Source of the DNA: OMOG01 sp041485845
Lineage (GTDB): Bacteria; Acidobacteriota; Terriglobia; Bryobacterales; Bryobacteraceae
Assembly (NCBI GenBank): GCA_041485845.1
Contig: JBGPKH010000151.1
Span: 1-15,704, forward strand
DNA: 15,704 nucleotides
Direction: 5' to 3'
Below are positions 7,764 through 15,308 of the stretch, piece after piece. How positions within the stretch are numbered: position 1 is the first letter of the stretch; each line of letters starts with the position of its first letter. A program made the position numbers and the translations under genes. Below the pieces are notes generated by a model, which was not told the origin of the DNA, ran no database searches, and was given only the letters and a program-made list of their open reading frames with translations.

Positions 7764-7791
7764 TGTGTGTGGGTGATGTCGTCGGACGGTT

Positions 7792-9039
7792 TTACATGAC
7801 TCGCGTGGGCATCGCTTTAGGGACGGTGTGCCATGAGCGTTTTTTAGGCGCTTGCCGCACGAGTTCCCGGCCCGAGACCTTGCTGGACGCTTCTCTTAAT
7901 ACTTGTGCAACCGTGTTGGCCCACCGGTCATAGGAGAAACGCAGGCGTACGTAAGACGAGGCATACGCCGTGAGGCGATGGGCATACTCAGGGTCCGCGG
8001 TGAGGCGTTGCAGGGCTGCTGTGAGGTCCTGCGGTCTGTCCGGGTCGAATACCATCCCAGCCTTGCCGTGCTGAACAACATCCGGGAGCGCGCCTCTATT
8101 AGAGACGATGACTGGCTTTCCCAAACCCATTGCCTCGGCCGCTACGAGACCGAAGCCTTCCCGGTACACGGAAGGGATGCAGATGATGTCGGCCGCTTGC
8201 ATAACCCTGTAGATGTCGTGCCGGAATCCGATGAAATGCACCCTTCCAATCAACTCCGGCAACTGGGCGAGCGTACGCAAGTGCTTGGCATATCCCTCTG
8301 CGGCCCGATCCAGCGGATCGCCGGCGATCCAAACTGCGATATCTGGCACTTCTCGCACCGCATGCAGGAGGACGTGAATTCCTTTGGTTTCGCGAATGGA
8401 TGCCGTCGGCACAAAAACTACGCGCAGGGTGTCCTTGGCCGGAAGCGGCGAACTCGACGGCTGAGCCGCGGCAATTAATATGCGCTCGACGTCCACGGCA
8501 TTTACAACAGTAGTAATACAGTTGCGAGAGACGCCTATTTCCGTCAATCGGTCAGCTACCGTTCCGGAAATCGCAATCACGCGAGCGCACATCCCCGCCA
8601 ATTGTGCGGTGAATGGGGGGATACTGTCCAGGCCGTGACAATGCCACACCAATCGTGGTGCTCCCGAGCGCGGCGGTACGCGTGACCAGACAGCTAGTGC
8701 CAGCTCTTTATATGTGTGCACATAGACGACATCCACTCGTTGCGCCTCCCGCTTCAAGCGGCGGGCCATGAGGACGTGACGTGGAAGGGCGCGTACTCTA
8801 TCGAGTTGTCCAGCAAGACCATTGCGCACAGACATATAGGGCACGCCCTTCACGCCGGCATTAACGATCGACATACCGGCGTCCCGGAACATGCTGTTAA
8901 CGGATTCACGATCGTAAAGATCGGCAAGCTTTAGCTGGATGCCTGGCTGACGACTGAGGTGTGGCAACCCATCTACCATCATCCGGGAAATGCCGCCGGC
9001 ATAGGTCGCACCGAAGGTACACAACACCCGCGTGGTCAT
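7792..9039 (-). CDS. Glycosyltransferase family 4
   Basis: GT-B glycosyltransferase of 415 residues. The N-terminal domain starts MTTRVLCTFGATYAGGISRM, with the Gly-rich acceptor loop, and has VVYVHTYKELALA (104-116) and WHCHGLDS (132-139). The donor domain has VVNAVDVERI (178-187), VPTASIRETKG (210-220), IAVWIAGDP (234-242) and the E-x7-E motif at Glu294 and Glu302 (EGFGLVAAE) followed by GKPVIVSNRGALPDVV (307-322). The tail after residue 385 is basic and ends PTRVM. It starts six bases after the upstream glycosyltransferase stop and is probably coupled to it. Family call is firm; sugar specificity is unknown. Confidence 0.9.
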   Translation of the reverse strand: MTTRVLCTFGATYAGGISRMMVDGLPHLSRQPGIQLKLADLYDRESVNSMFRDAGMSIVNAGVKGVPYMSVRNGLAGQLDRVRALPRHVLMARRLKREAQRVDVVYVHTYKELALAVWSRVPPRSGAPRLVWHCHGLDSIPPFTAQLAGMCARVIAISGTVADRLTEIGVSRNCITTVVNAVDVERILIAAAQPSSSPLPAKDTLRVVFVPTASIRETKGIHVLLHAVREVPDIAVWIAGDPLDRAAEGYAKHLRTLAQLPELIGRVHFIGFRHDIYRVMQAADIICIPSVYREGFGLVAAEAMGLGKPVIVSNRGALPDVVQHGKAGMVFDPDRPQDLTAALQRLTADPEYAHRLTAYASSYVRLRFSYDRWANTVAQVLREASSKVSGRELVRQAPKKRSWHTVPKAMPTRVM

Positions 9040-9045
9040 GGACGC

Positions 9046-10230
9046 TTACTGTACACCTCGATAAATGGGTAGGGCCCGCTCATAAACCCGCGAGATCCCT
9101 GTAAACCAGGGCGATACGTCCCACCGCGCCAAAGCGGTGTCACGGGCGGCTGCACAAAGCCGCATCCGTTCCGGTGGAGCCATCCGTAATAGACGACGCC
9201 CGGTGTCGGCCAGTGCGTTCGCGTTGCCGGGCGGAAACAGGAAGCCGGTGCGCCCGTCCTGGATTAGTTCAGCCAAACCGCCGATGTTCGATGCGATCGC
9301 AGGAACGCCACAGGCGAAGGCTTCGATGACGGCGAGCGACGTGGCTTCAATAACGCCCTCGCAGGGCACCGACGGGACTATCACTCCCGTGCTTGAGGCC
9401 ATTAGCGGCGTCAATTGTTCGCGCGAGAGGTTGCCAAGGAAATGCACTCGGCGCGCAACCCCCGCACGTTCCGCCTGGTCCCGAAGACTGGCCGCAAGCG
9501 GCCCGTGGCCTGCGATCGCGAGGCAGATAGTTTCGTCTGCGAGTTGTTCCATGGCTTCAATTGCCACGTGCACTCCGTTTTTGGCTACCAGCCTGCGCGG
9601 CACGAGGAAGTAGGGTTCGGGCAGGCAATTGTTGTGGCCCTTCAGACCCAAAGCATGGATCTGGGCACAATCCACGGCGTTGTGAATCACGGAGACTCTC
9701 TCCTTCGCCACGCTGAAGTCGTCACTGAGGATATCAGCCTGCCCCCGGTCCACCGCAATGAAATGTGTGCACTTGGCGTACGCAGTCTCTTCGATTCGCC
9801 GAGCCTCTCGATACTGGAGCGAGTCGGACGTTATGCCGGACGCAAGGATTTCTCTTGACCACGGGCCGTGAATGGTTTCGACGACCGGAAGCCCCCGCTC
9901 CTGAACCGCATGCGCATTCAGTGCGGCGTAGGCCGACAGCGCGTCGTGGCAGTGCACTACGTCGGCGGACCTCGACGCGAGTGAGGCGTCAATCGCCCTT
10001 GTTAGCAGCTCAGCGGTCTCGCGCAGCAACCCCGCCCGCATGGGATCTCTGGCGCCACGCGCCCGGAGTGCGCAGAGTACCTTACACACTGTGGAGGGCA
10101 CGGCGTGTTGGCCAAGAATACGCCCGGCGAGCATGCCGGCCCTCTTGAGAGATCGCGCCAGGAGATCGAAGTGTGTGCTGGCGCCTCCCGAGTGGGGCAT
10201 CGTCATGCACGTTGCGAGCAGTACGTTCAT
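9046..10230 (-). CDS. Glycosyltransferase family 4
   Basis: GT-B glycosyltransferase of 394 residues. The N-terminus is MNVLLATCMTMPHSGGASTH with the Gly-rich loop, then VVHCHDALSAYAAL (91-104) and VVETIHGPWSREIL (116-129). The donor half has VIHNAVDCAQI (181-191), LVPRRLVAKNGV (209-220), LAIAGHGPL (237-245) and the E-x7-E pair at Glu295 and Glu303 (EATSLAVIE), continuing EAFACGVPAIASNIGGLAEL (303-322). The usual EGF just before this motif is altered to EGVIEA. The ATG overlaps the polymerase stop by four bases (ATGA), so translation of the two is probably coupled. Which sugar it adds is unknown. Confidence 0.92.
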   Translation of the reverse strand: MNVLLATCMTMPHSGGASTHFDLLARSLKRAGMLAGRILGQHAVPSTVCKVLCALRARGARDPMRAGLLRETAELLTRAIDASLASRSADVVHCHDALSAYAALNAHAVQERGLPVVETIHGPWSREILASGITSDSLQYREARRIEETAYAKCTHFIAVDRGQADILSDDFSVAKERVSVIHNAVDCAQIHALGLKGHNNCLPEPYFLVPRRLVAKNGVHVAIEAMEQLADETICLAIAGHGPLAASLRDQAERAGVARRVHFLGNLSREQLTPLMASSTGVIVPSVPCEGVIEATSLAVIEAFACGVPAIASNIGGLAELIQDGRTGFLFPPGNANALADTGRRLLRMAPPERMRLCAAARDTALARWDVSPWFTGISRVYERALPIYRGVQ

Positions 10231-11561
10231 ACGCGGCCTGCCTCCTTAAGAGAAGAGTTCTCGCGGAGACATCCGGCAAGCCCGGCTGCCGTGAAGAAGA
10301 ACGGAGCAACAGAATAGGATGCCGGCGAGACCGTAGCAAGACCAAAACAGAAGGCCGCCAACATACCGGCTTTCAGATACGTTCCCTCGACCGGCATATT
10401 CCGAACACCGGCAAACCTCCAGCAGTTCCGGAAACAGAGAATAAGACAAACAAAGCCGACAGCGCCTGTGCCAAGGAGAAAGTCGACATAGATGCTGTCG
10501 GACCCCGTCACTGCGGTGAAGGACTGGGCATGTTGTGAGAACTCCGAGGTCGCCGTTTGCATATTCGAGAAACCTACGCCCAGAGGATGAGCAAGCCAGG
10601 TCCTGAACGCCACGCTTTGCGCTTCAATGCGGGCAACGGTACTGGCTTCCCGGATATTCTCGGTCATCGCCATGGCCATGCGATCTTGGTAAACGGCGGA
10701 CACTTGCCATCCAACCAGCAGCGCAGCGCCAAGAATGCCAGCGAGGCTCAGCTTTTGTGGGAAACTGAGTGTCGAGCAGAACACTATATAGGCTGCCGCC
10801 AGCAATGCAGCAGCGATGCCGGACCTGGACGCTGATGTGACTATCCCCAGGAGACCTGCGGAGATGGCAACCGTGGCCCACCACCTTCGCCAGAAGCGCT
10901 TGTCGCGCCGGCCGGCCGCGTGGCTCAAGCCAATCAGGGCTCCCAATAAGGAAATATACGCGAAGTCATTTGGATTCGATAAGCTGCCGCTCCCTCTCTC
11001 ATCTCCCTTGCCCCCTGATTGGTCATTCCTGATGTCGTGGAGCGGCAACGAGTCGGCGAACGGAGTGAATGGTATCAGGACCGTTATTAGAAGGGCGACG
11101 ACTGCGACGACCCGGATGCGGGGCACGTACTTGGCTGGAGCCATTAGCATCGCCAGGGGGATGATGGCGGGAAGGCCGAATCTCTTGGCGTGCTGCAGGA
11201 TTTCCGGTGTCAGCCGGGACTGAGGATCGAAAAGAAGTGCGCCGAGCACCGCAAAGAGCGCGGGTGCGGATCCGTAGAGGGCGATACGGAGCGCTCGACC
11301 GGTGCTGAAGGTGCGCGATTTCGTCACAAGGAGGCGTAGCAGGGTCGTACTCACTAACAGCAGCAGGACGCAATCCAGAACCGTTAAAGTGCCGGTGCCC
11401 TGAACTTGCACCAAGGGAATCCAGAGAACTGCGAATGGTAGTGCTAGCATCAGCAACAGGCCGTGCAGGGTGGTTAACAGGGTATCGGGTGCCGGGCGCG
11501 CCGGCGGTAAGGCTGGAGCGAGACGCCGAAGCTGGGTACGGAAAGGGATCTGCCTCTGCAT
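10227..11561 (-). CDS. O-antigen ligase/Wzy-type polysaccharide polymerase
   Basis: Integral membrane protein of 444 residues in the Wzy_C/O-antigen-ligase superfamily. Beside a Wzx flippase and glycosyltransferases it most likely polymerises lipid-linked repeat units on the outer face of the inner membrane. About 10-11 hydrophobic segments can be seen, for example LLLMLALPFAVLWIPLVQVQ and LDCVLLLLVSTTLLRLLV. Motifs are LSNPNDFAYISLLGALIGL (194-212), GIVTSASRSGIAAALLAAAY (239-258), HPLGVGFSNM at the start of the large periplasmic loop (325-334), and SDSIYVDFLLGTGAVGF (354-370) closing it. The N-P-N-D and S-R-S-G motifs are characteristic. The start ATG is 18 bases after the acyltransferase stop, with no strong ribosome site. 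Ligase and polymerase cannot be separated by sequence alone; context favours Wzy. Confidence 0.9.
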   Translation of the reverse strand: MQRQIPFRTQLRRLAPALPPARPAPDTLLTTLHGLLLMLALPFAVLWIPLVQVQGTGTLTVLDCVLLLLVSTTLLRLLVTKSRTFSTGRALRIALYGSAPALFAVLGALLFDPQSRLTPEILQHAKRFGLPAIIPLAMLMAPAKYVPRIRVVAVVALLITVLIPFTPFADSLPLHDIRNDQSGGKGDERGSGSLSNPNDFAYISLLGALIGLSHAAGRRDKRFWRRWWATVAISAGLLGIVTSASRSGIAAALLAAAYIVFCSTLSFPQKLSLAGILGAALLVGWQVSAVYQDRMAMAMTENIREASTVARIEAQSVAFRTWLAHPLGVGFSNMQTATSEFSQHAQSFTAVTGSDSIYVDFLLGTGAVGFVCLILCFRNCWRFAGVRNMPVEGTYLKAGMLAAFCFGLATVSPASYSVAPFFFTAAGLAGCLRENSSLKEAGRV

Positions 11562-11579
11562 TTATGGTTCGCCGAAACT

Positions 11580-11987
11580 CTACAGATGGTGAAACACATC
11601 AAACCTCGCCGGACAACTACGGACCGCGTGAGGCACATCAACCTTGTTGACGGGTACTGCTGGAATACCTGCAACGGCTGTATACTCCGGCACATCGCGA
11701 AGCACAACAGCATTTGCCCCCACGATTGCCGCGTCGCCGACCCGAAGGGGCCCAATGACGACCGCCGCGGCGCACAGTGTCACGTTATGACCGATAACGG
11801 GCATTGCGTCCGTGCCGTCGTTCAGCCTTTTATCCCGGCCGCCAACGGTAACATTCTGCCAACGTTCGCAGTTGTCTCCAATCCTGCGCGACGCCCCGAT
11901 AACCGGCACGAACACACTGTCGCGCCGCCGATGAGTGCGGCGATATAATGCTGATCTTCGCGTAGTAGCCCTGGTCCTCACAAGCAC
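11580..11987 (-). CDS. Truncated CysE-like hexapeptide acyltransferase, possibly a pseudogene
   Basis: The C-terminal part is a clear serine-acetyltransferase-like left-handed beta-helix: RIGDNCERWQNVTVGG (35-50), MPVIGHNVTLCAAAVVIGPL (62-81), VGDAAIVGANAVVLRDVP (83-100) and VAGIPAVPV (105-113). Such proteins in glycan clusters O-acetylate sugars and usually have about 170-220 residues. Here only 135 are open, and the first 25 are Arg-rich and unlike the family. The GTG start lies one codon after the FkbM stop, in the same frame. Removing one GT from the GTGTGT at 11912-11917 would join FVPVIGASRRIGDNC to another frame reading IAALIGGATV, a better hexapeptide start, but that frame has no upstream start codon. 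The position expected for the catalytic His before RIGD appears to be Gly. It is probably a decaying or truncated gene. Confidence 0.6.
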   Translation of the reverse strand: MLVRTRATTRRSALYRRTHRRRDSVFVPVIGASRRIGDNCERWQNVTVGGRDKRLNDGTDAMPVIGHNVTLCAAAVVIGPLRVGDAAIVGANAVVLRDVPEYTAVAGIPAVPVNKVDVPHAVRSCPARFDVFHHL

Positions 11988-11990
11988 TGC

Positions 11991-12968
11991 TCATTGGCCA
12001 TGAAGCAGGAACGCCTGCGCTACCCCTCGCGCGGCTCCCCCCCAGCACGATGGGACTTCCCCGAATGACTTCAGGGAACTGACGGCCAGGACGTCCTCGT
12101 GGTCTCCGATATCAGACGTGAGGGAGGTGACTGGAACCAGGGAGAGTCGTCGCCGCTGTAGCCAGCCGGTCCTTTGAAACCGGATAGTATATAACTGATA
12201 ACCAAGCGGTCGAAGAAGGGCCTCAACTGAAGCCGCTGAATACCCACCGGCGCGGAGAGACGGCTTATTGACTTCGACATGAACCGTCGGTCGAAAGCGC
12301 TCCAGCGTTTCCCGCGCGCCCTGTAGGATCAGCGGCTCCGACCCCTCCGCATCAATTTTGATGAATGAGAGGCGATGGGTCTGTGGCGCGATGCCCATCT
12401 CTTTCACAATGTCATCCAGACTCCGTGTCTGGACGGAAATGGTTGACTCGACGGTGGGTTTTGCCATGTCATTTGGAAATCTGCTCGACCAGCCGAGTTG
12501 GCGGGATAGCCCGAAAGCACAACGGGAGTCACAGTCACCGACGGCGTAAGCCTGGAGACTCACTTGCCTATATCCGTTTCGTTGCACGTTCGAGGTCAAT
12601 ACTTCCATGGCTCGCGGATCAGGTTCGAAGGCTATGACCCTCCCCCCAGGGCCGACGGCTTTCGCCAGATGAAGCGTGATGAACCCTTTCTGTGCACCCA
12701 CGTCAAAACAGACGTCACCTGGCCGGACCGTAGTGGCGATCAGTTCGACCAGATGGGGCTCGTAGGCGCCGAGATAGAAGGCGCGATCCATCCAGTCAGT
12801 TGGATCGATTTGCATACAGATGGTTCCGCCCACGCCTCGCCATTTCGGCACTCGACCCAGGGGAAGTATGCGAAGGGCTTGATAGCTCTGGCGGATGGGC
12901 CGCACGAGAAGACGGAGGACCGGCAGGCAAAGCTCAAATAAGCTGGTCATTGTCGAGGTAAAGGGCAT
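11991..12968 (-). CDS. FkbM-family SAM-dependent methyltransferase
   Basis: Predicted O-methyltransferase of 325 residues, probably methylating a sugar of the glycan. The SAM-binding fold shows GDVCFDVGAQKGFITLHLAK (84-103), RVIAFEPDPRAMEVL (110-124), SLDDIV (183-188) and the FkbM signature SFIKIDAEGSEPLILQGA (201-218), then RPTVHVEVN (226-234). The N-terminal 60 residues are the variable region usual for the family. The start is the ATG at 12968, overlapping the flippase stop by one base in TGATG; an ATG at 12950 is an alternative. Extension upstream to 13175 only re-reads the flippase gene in another frame. The last 29 residues after EDVLAV go beyond the usual end and may result from the rearrangement that damaged the next gene. 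Confidence 0.9.
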   Translation of the reverse strand: MPFTSTMTSLFELCLPVLRLLVRPIRQSYQALRILPLGRVPKWRGVGGTICMQIDPTDWMDRAFYLGAYEPHLVELIATTVRPGDVCFDVGAQKGFITLHLAKAVGPGGRVIAFEPDPRAMEVLTSNVQRNGYRQVSLQAYAVGDCDSRCAFGLSRQLGWSSRFPNDMAKPTVESTISVQTRSLDDIVKEMGIAPQTHRLSFIKIDAEGSEPLILQGARETLERFRPTVHVEVNKPSLRAGGYSAASVEALLRPLGYQLYTIRFQRTGWLQRRRLSLVPVTSLTSDIGDHEDVLAVSSLKSFGEVPSCWGGAARGVAQAFLLHGQ

Positions 12969-14440
12969 CAGACTGTGCGAGAAGCAGTAGGATGGATACG
13001 GAAAAGGCGATGTTGGAAGTTGACGTAAACATAAGTGCTCACACTGAGAGCGTGGACCGAGTACGCGGCAAGGATTGCTCCCGCCAGACCTAGGGCTCCA
13101 TATCGCGGCACTAGAAGCAAGGCAGTCGCCAGCAAAACGAGTGCCCAAACCGAGTTGAGGGCAAATCCCCACCACATTCTGTTGAGGCTAGCCATCGCTT
13201 GGCCGATAACTGCGGCCGTGGAGCTGATCACGGTCGCGATGATTAGGAAGATGAGAGTGGGCGTCCCGAACCGGAACTCCCGTCCGTAGGCTTGCATGAT
13301 CCAGGAGGAGCAGAGGATAATCGGCACAGAGGTTAACCCGCTGACCGCGAAAGTAAACCAAAGGTTTGCACGCAAGAGCCTTCTGAAGGACCTGACATCA
13401 TTCACTCCGAGATTGGATAGCATGGAAAGGAGGGGTTGTGAGAGCAACGAAGGTAGAAACGCAACTGCTGTCCGCCACTGGTTTGCAGCGCTAAAGACGC
13501 CCATCTCCGGATAGCCGTGGGGCTGGTTCACCAGAATCGAGCTCGCAGCCCACATCGCTGGGGTCGTCAAGACGCCACCCAGAACCGCGGGGAGGGAGAA
13601 CTTCCATAGGATGGAGCGGTCAGACCAGCATTTCTGCCAGCGCACGGGAACCGCCGTCCTTCTGCTTTCGGCGCGAATTGCAATATCATTAAGAACCCAT
13701 CCGACGGCCGCCGCCGCTATTAGTGCCAGGACCGCGCCACGCAGACCCAACAGAAAAACGCCGGCGATGGCAAGCGGGAACACAAGGATACCCCGCGTCA
13801 AGTTCACACGGGCGATGGTGCGGAATGCCTCGAAGCCGGCGAGTACCCCGGTCTGTGTGCCGTTGAGGGCGTTCAGAAGCAGCAGGCCCGCTGCAATACG
13901 CAACTCTGTGGCAAGATGTGGAGCACTCAATGTGCTTGTTGCGAGCCATGGCGCGAGAATAAGAAGCGCCATTACAGCAATGGCCCCGGTTCCTAACGCG
14001 ACAGCCGTGCTGAGCGCAATGATTCGCCCGGCTCTATCTGGATTCGTCACTCGAAGTTCCGCCACATACTTCGTTGCAGTCAAGCCAAGCCCAGTTCCTG
14101 CAAACACGCCCAGCATTCCAACCGTGCTCTGGATCATGGCGTACTCGCCAAACTGCTCCCCGCCCAAGAGTCTTGCCGTGATCACCGATGCCGCCAGACT
14201 CGCGCCTTGCGGGAGCACTGCCCCAATCAGGGACCAAATGGCCCCCCTGGCGAACCGGCCGCGAAGCGAATCAGCCGCCCATATGCCGCTGATCGCTTTG
14301 GTTGCGCCGTTCCACGATCTGACCTCGGTCGGTATTAAGAGCAACTTGTTCGTTCCTGAATCCCTACCTGGAGCACGTTCGCTCACACGAAGTCGTGGCG
14401 AATTCCGGCATTCGACCTGCGAGGGTGTCCGGCGAGCCAT
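12968..14440 (-). CDS. Wzx-type oligosaccharide flippase
   Basis: Polytopic inner-membrane protein of the polysaccharide-transport/MOP family, predicted to flip undecaprenyl-linked repeat units to the periplasm. It has 490 residues from the ATG at 14440, with 12 or more hydrophobic segments. The family N-terminal pattern is clear: GRFARGAIWSLIGAVLPQGA (61-80), ITARLLGGEQFGEYAMIQST (87-106), VGMLGVFAGTGLGLTATKYV (107-126). Further on, FSAANQWRTAVAFLPSLLSQ lies in the second half. The first 55 residues are hydrophilic and atypical, and no strong ribosome site precedes the ATG, so the true start may be later. The 84 bases between the antiterminator stop and this start show no gene or clear hairpin. 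In Wzx/Wzy clusters this protein supplies the substrate to the polymerase, which is encoded two genes on. Confidence 0.92.
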   Translation of the reverse strand: MARRTPSQVECRNSPRLRVSERAPGRDSGTNKLLLIPTEVRSWNGATKAISGIWAADSLRGRFARGAIWSLIGAVLPQGASLAASVITARLLGGEQFGEYAMIQSTVGMLGVFAGTGLGLTATKYVAELRVTNPDRAGRIIALSTAVALGTGAIAVMALLILAPWLATSTLSAPHLATELRIAAGLLLLNALNGTQTGVLAGFEAFRTIARVNLTRGILVFPLAIAGVFLLGLRGAVLALIAAAAVGWVLNDIAIRAESRRTAVPVRWQKCWSDRSILWKFSLPAVLGGVLTTPAMWAASSILVNQPHGYPEMGVFSAANQWRTAVAFLPSLLSQPLLSMLSNLGVNDVRSFRRLLRANLWFTFAVSGLTSVPIILCSSWIMQAYGREFRFGTPTLIFLIIATVISSTAAVIGQAMASLNRMWWGFALNSVWALVLLATALLLVPRYGALGLAGAILAAYSVHALSVSTYVYVNFQHRLFRIHPTASRTV

Positions 14441-14524
14441 CCGGTGGTCGGCGCATCCAGTAAGTGCTCGGAGTGGGACTGCCAGTGCCGGCGTAGGATG
14501 ATCTTCCCGTCCGCGTGCTCTTAT

Positions 14525-15091
14525 TCATAACCGCTCAAGGATAGCCTGATCCAATTTCACTGCAACGGAACGCCCTAGCATCTCGATGCCAACCACAAAT
14601 TGGCTCTTGGTTTCGCATTCCCACAAAATGCCCTCAATGCCCGCCAGTGGTCCATGGGCCACCCTAACGCGATCGCCGGCACACAGATACGCCAGGGGTT
14701 CGAGCGGCAGGCCCGACGCGGTCATCCGTATAATGCCGTCGATCTCTTGATCCGGGATACACTGCGGCCGGCCCGCGAAAGAAACAAAGCCCTGGACGCC
14801 GGGAACAGGAAGCACAGGGGACGCCAGGGATGTCCGACAGAATATATATCCCGGAAAGATCGGTTCGCTCACCACCTTAATGCGATCCGACCAACGGCGG
14901 CGGACCAAGTGGCTGGGCAAGAAACTCTCGATACCTTTCGAAGAGAGGCCCTGCACAGCCAAAGTCTCGCGCCTTGGCTTGACCGTGAGCGCGAACCAGT
15001 ATTTATCGAGTGATGCGCTAGACTGTCGGGTTTCAAGTATAGCTGCCGCTTTCGAGTCCCATCCCAAATTGGCATTTCTGTCTGATTTCAT
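14525..15091 (-). CDS. NusG-family specialised transcription antiterminator (RfaH/LoaP/UpxY-like)
   Basis: Protein of 188 residues with a NusG N-terminal domain (about 30-125) and a KOW domain (about 138-175). Seen are KYWFALTVKPRRETLAVQGL (30-49), IESFLPSHLVRRRW (54-67), PIFPGYIFCR (77-86), VPGVQGFVSFAGRP (96-109) and the KOW stretch CAGDRVRVAHGPLAGIEG (137-154). It replaces a housekeeping NusG in length but has a diverged sequence and stands as first gene of a long polysaccharide operon. That is the typical place of operon-specific paralogues, which bind the elongating RNA polymerase and suppress termination over a long transcript. About 30 extra N-terminal residues precede the domain. No clear ribosome site is visible before the ATG at 15091, so a start within the first 28 codons is possible. 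Function on this operon is inferred from position. Confidence 0.92.
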   Translation of the reverse strand: MKSDRNANLGWDSKAAAILETRQSSASLDKYWFALTVKPRRETLAVQGLSSKGIESFLPSHLVRRRWSDRIKVVSEPIFPGYIFCRTSLASPVLPVPGVQGFVSFAGRPQCIPDQEIDGIIRMTASGLPLEPLAYLCAGDRVRVAHGPLAGIEGILWECETKSQFVVGIEMLGRSVAVKLDQAILERL

Positions 15092-15158
15092 CAGCGCGTA
15101 CCGAGTTTGCCGATTTGATGTTGTAATCGTCGGATTTCGTGTAAGACTTTAGTGCTTT

Positions 15159-15189
15159 GGGATAAGGGAAACTCTTGGATTCCTATCCC
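15159..15189 (-). promoter_or_regulatory. Imperfect stem-loop in the leader of the antiterminator operon
   Basis: In the minus-strand transcript GGGATAGGAA (15189-15180) can pair with TTCC...TATCCC (15170-15159), leaving a two-base bulge and a nine-base loop. It lies about 70 bases before the antiterminator start. Its upstream arm overlaps AGGGG (15191-15187), which could instead pair with CCCCT (15211-15207). It could be a pause or attenuation structure, but no U-tract follows it. No convincing -35/-10 pair was found, so it is not certain that it is transcribed. Confidence 0.35.
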
Positions 15190-15200
15190 CTGACCGCTTA

Positions 15201-15236
15201 AAGGAAAGGGGCGAGATCCGGCCCGGCCGCGGCCCC
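15201..15236 (-). terminator. Possible terminator after the surface-protein gene
   Basis: The minus strand has GGGGC (15236-15232) and GCCCC (15212-15208) enclosing a GC-rich segment with its own GGCCGCGGCC palindrome, followed by TTTCCTTT. It sits about 70 bases after the stop of the repeat protein. The five-pair outer stem and interrupted T-run make it weak. The rest of 15092-15308 shows no gene. Confidence 0.3.
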
Positions 15237-15308
15237 ATATGGAGCGTGTGCCAGTCCTATCGAGCCCGCAGTGGTGCGCCTCCCATTAGACCTGCTGGCC
15301 GCCATACC

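Noticed and set aside
7903..8478. 191-codon open frame on the plus strand
   Set aside because: It is antisense to a clear GT4 glycosyltransferase with an E-x7-E motif, and its translation has no recognisable pattern.
12969..13175. 69-residue N-terminal extension of the FkbM methyltransferase
   Set aside because: It only re-reads the end of the flippase gene. The ATG at 12968 overlaps the flippase stop as expected for coupled genes.
13611..14501. 296-codon open frame on the plus strand
   Set aside because: It lies antisense to the flippase. The translation is Ala/Pro/Arg/Ser-rich with no domain, and the flippase reading shows proper membrane segments.
15092..15308. ops/JUMPstart element, sigma-54 or strong sigma-70 promoter
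   Set aside because: I searched by eye for GGCGGTAG, TGGCAC-N5-TTGC and a TTGACA/TATAAT-like pair at correct spacing and found none convincing. The promoter is not assigned.
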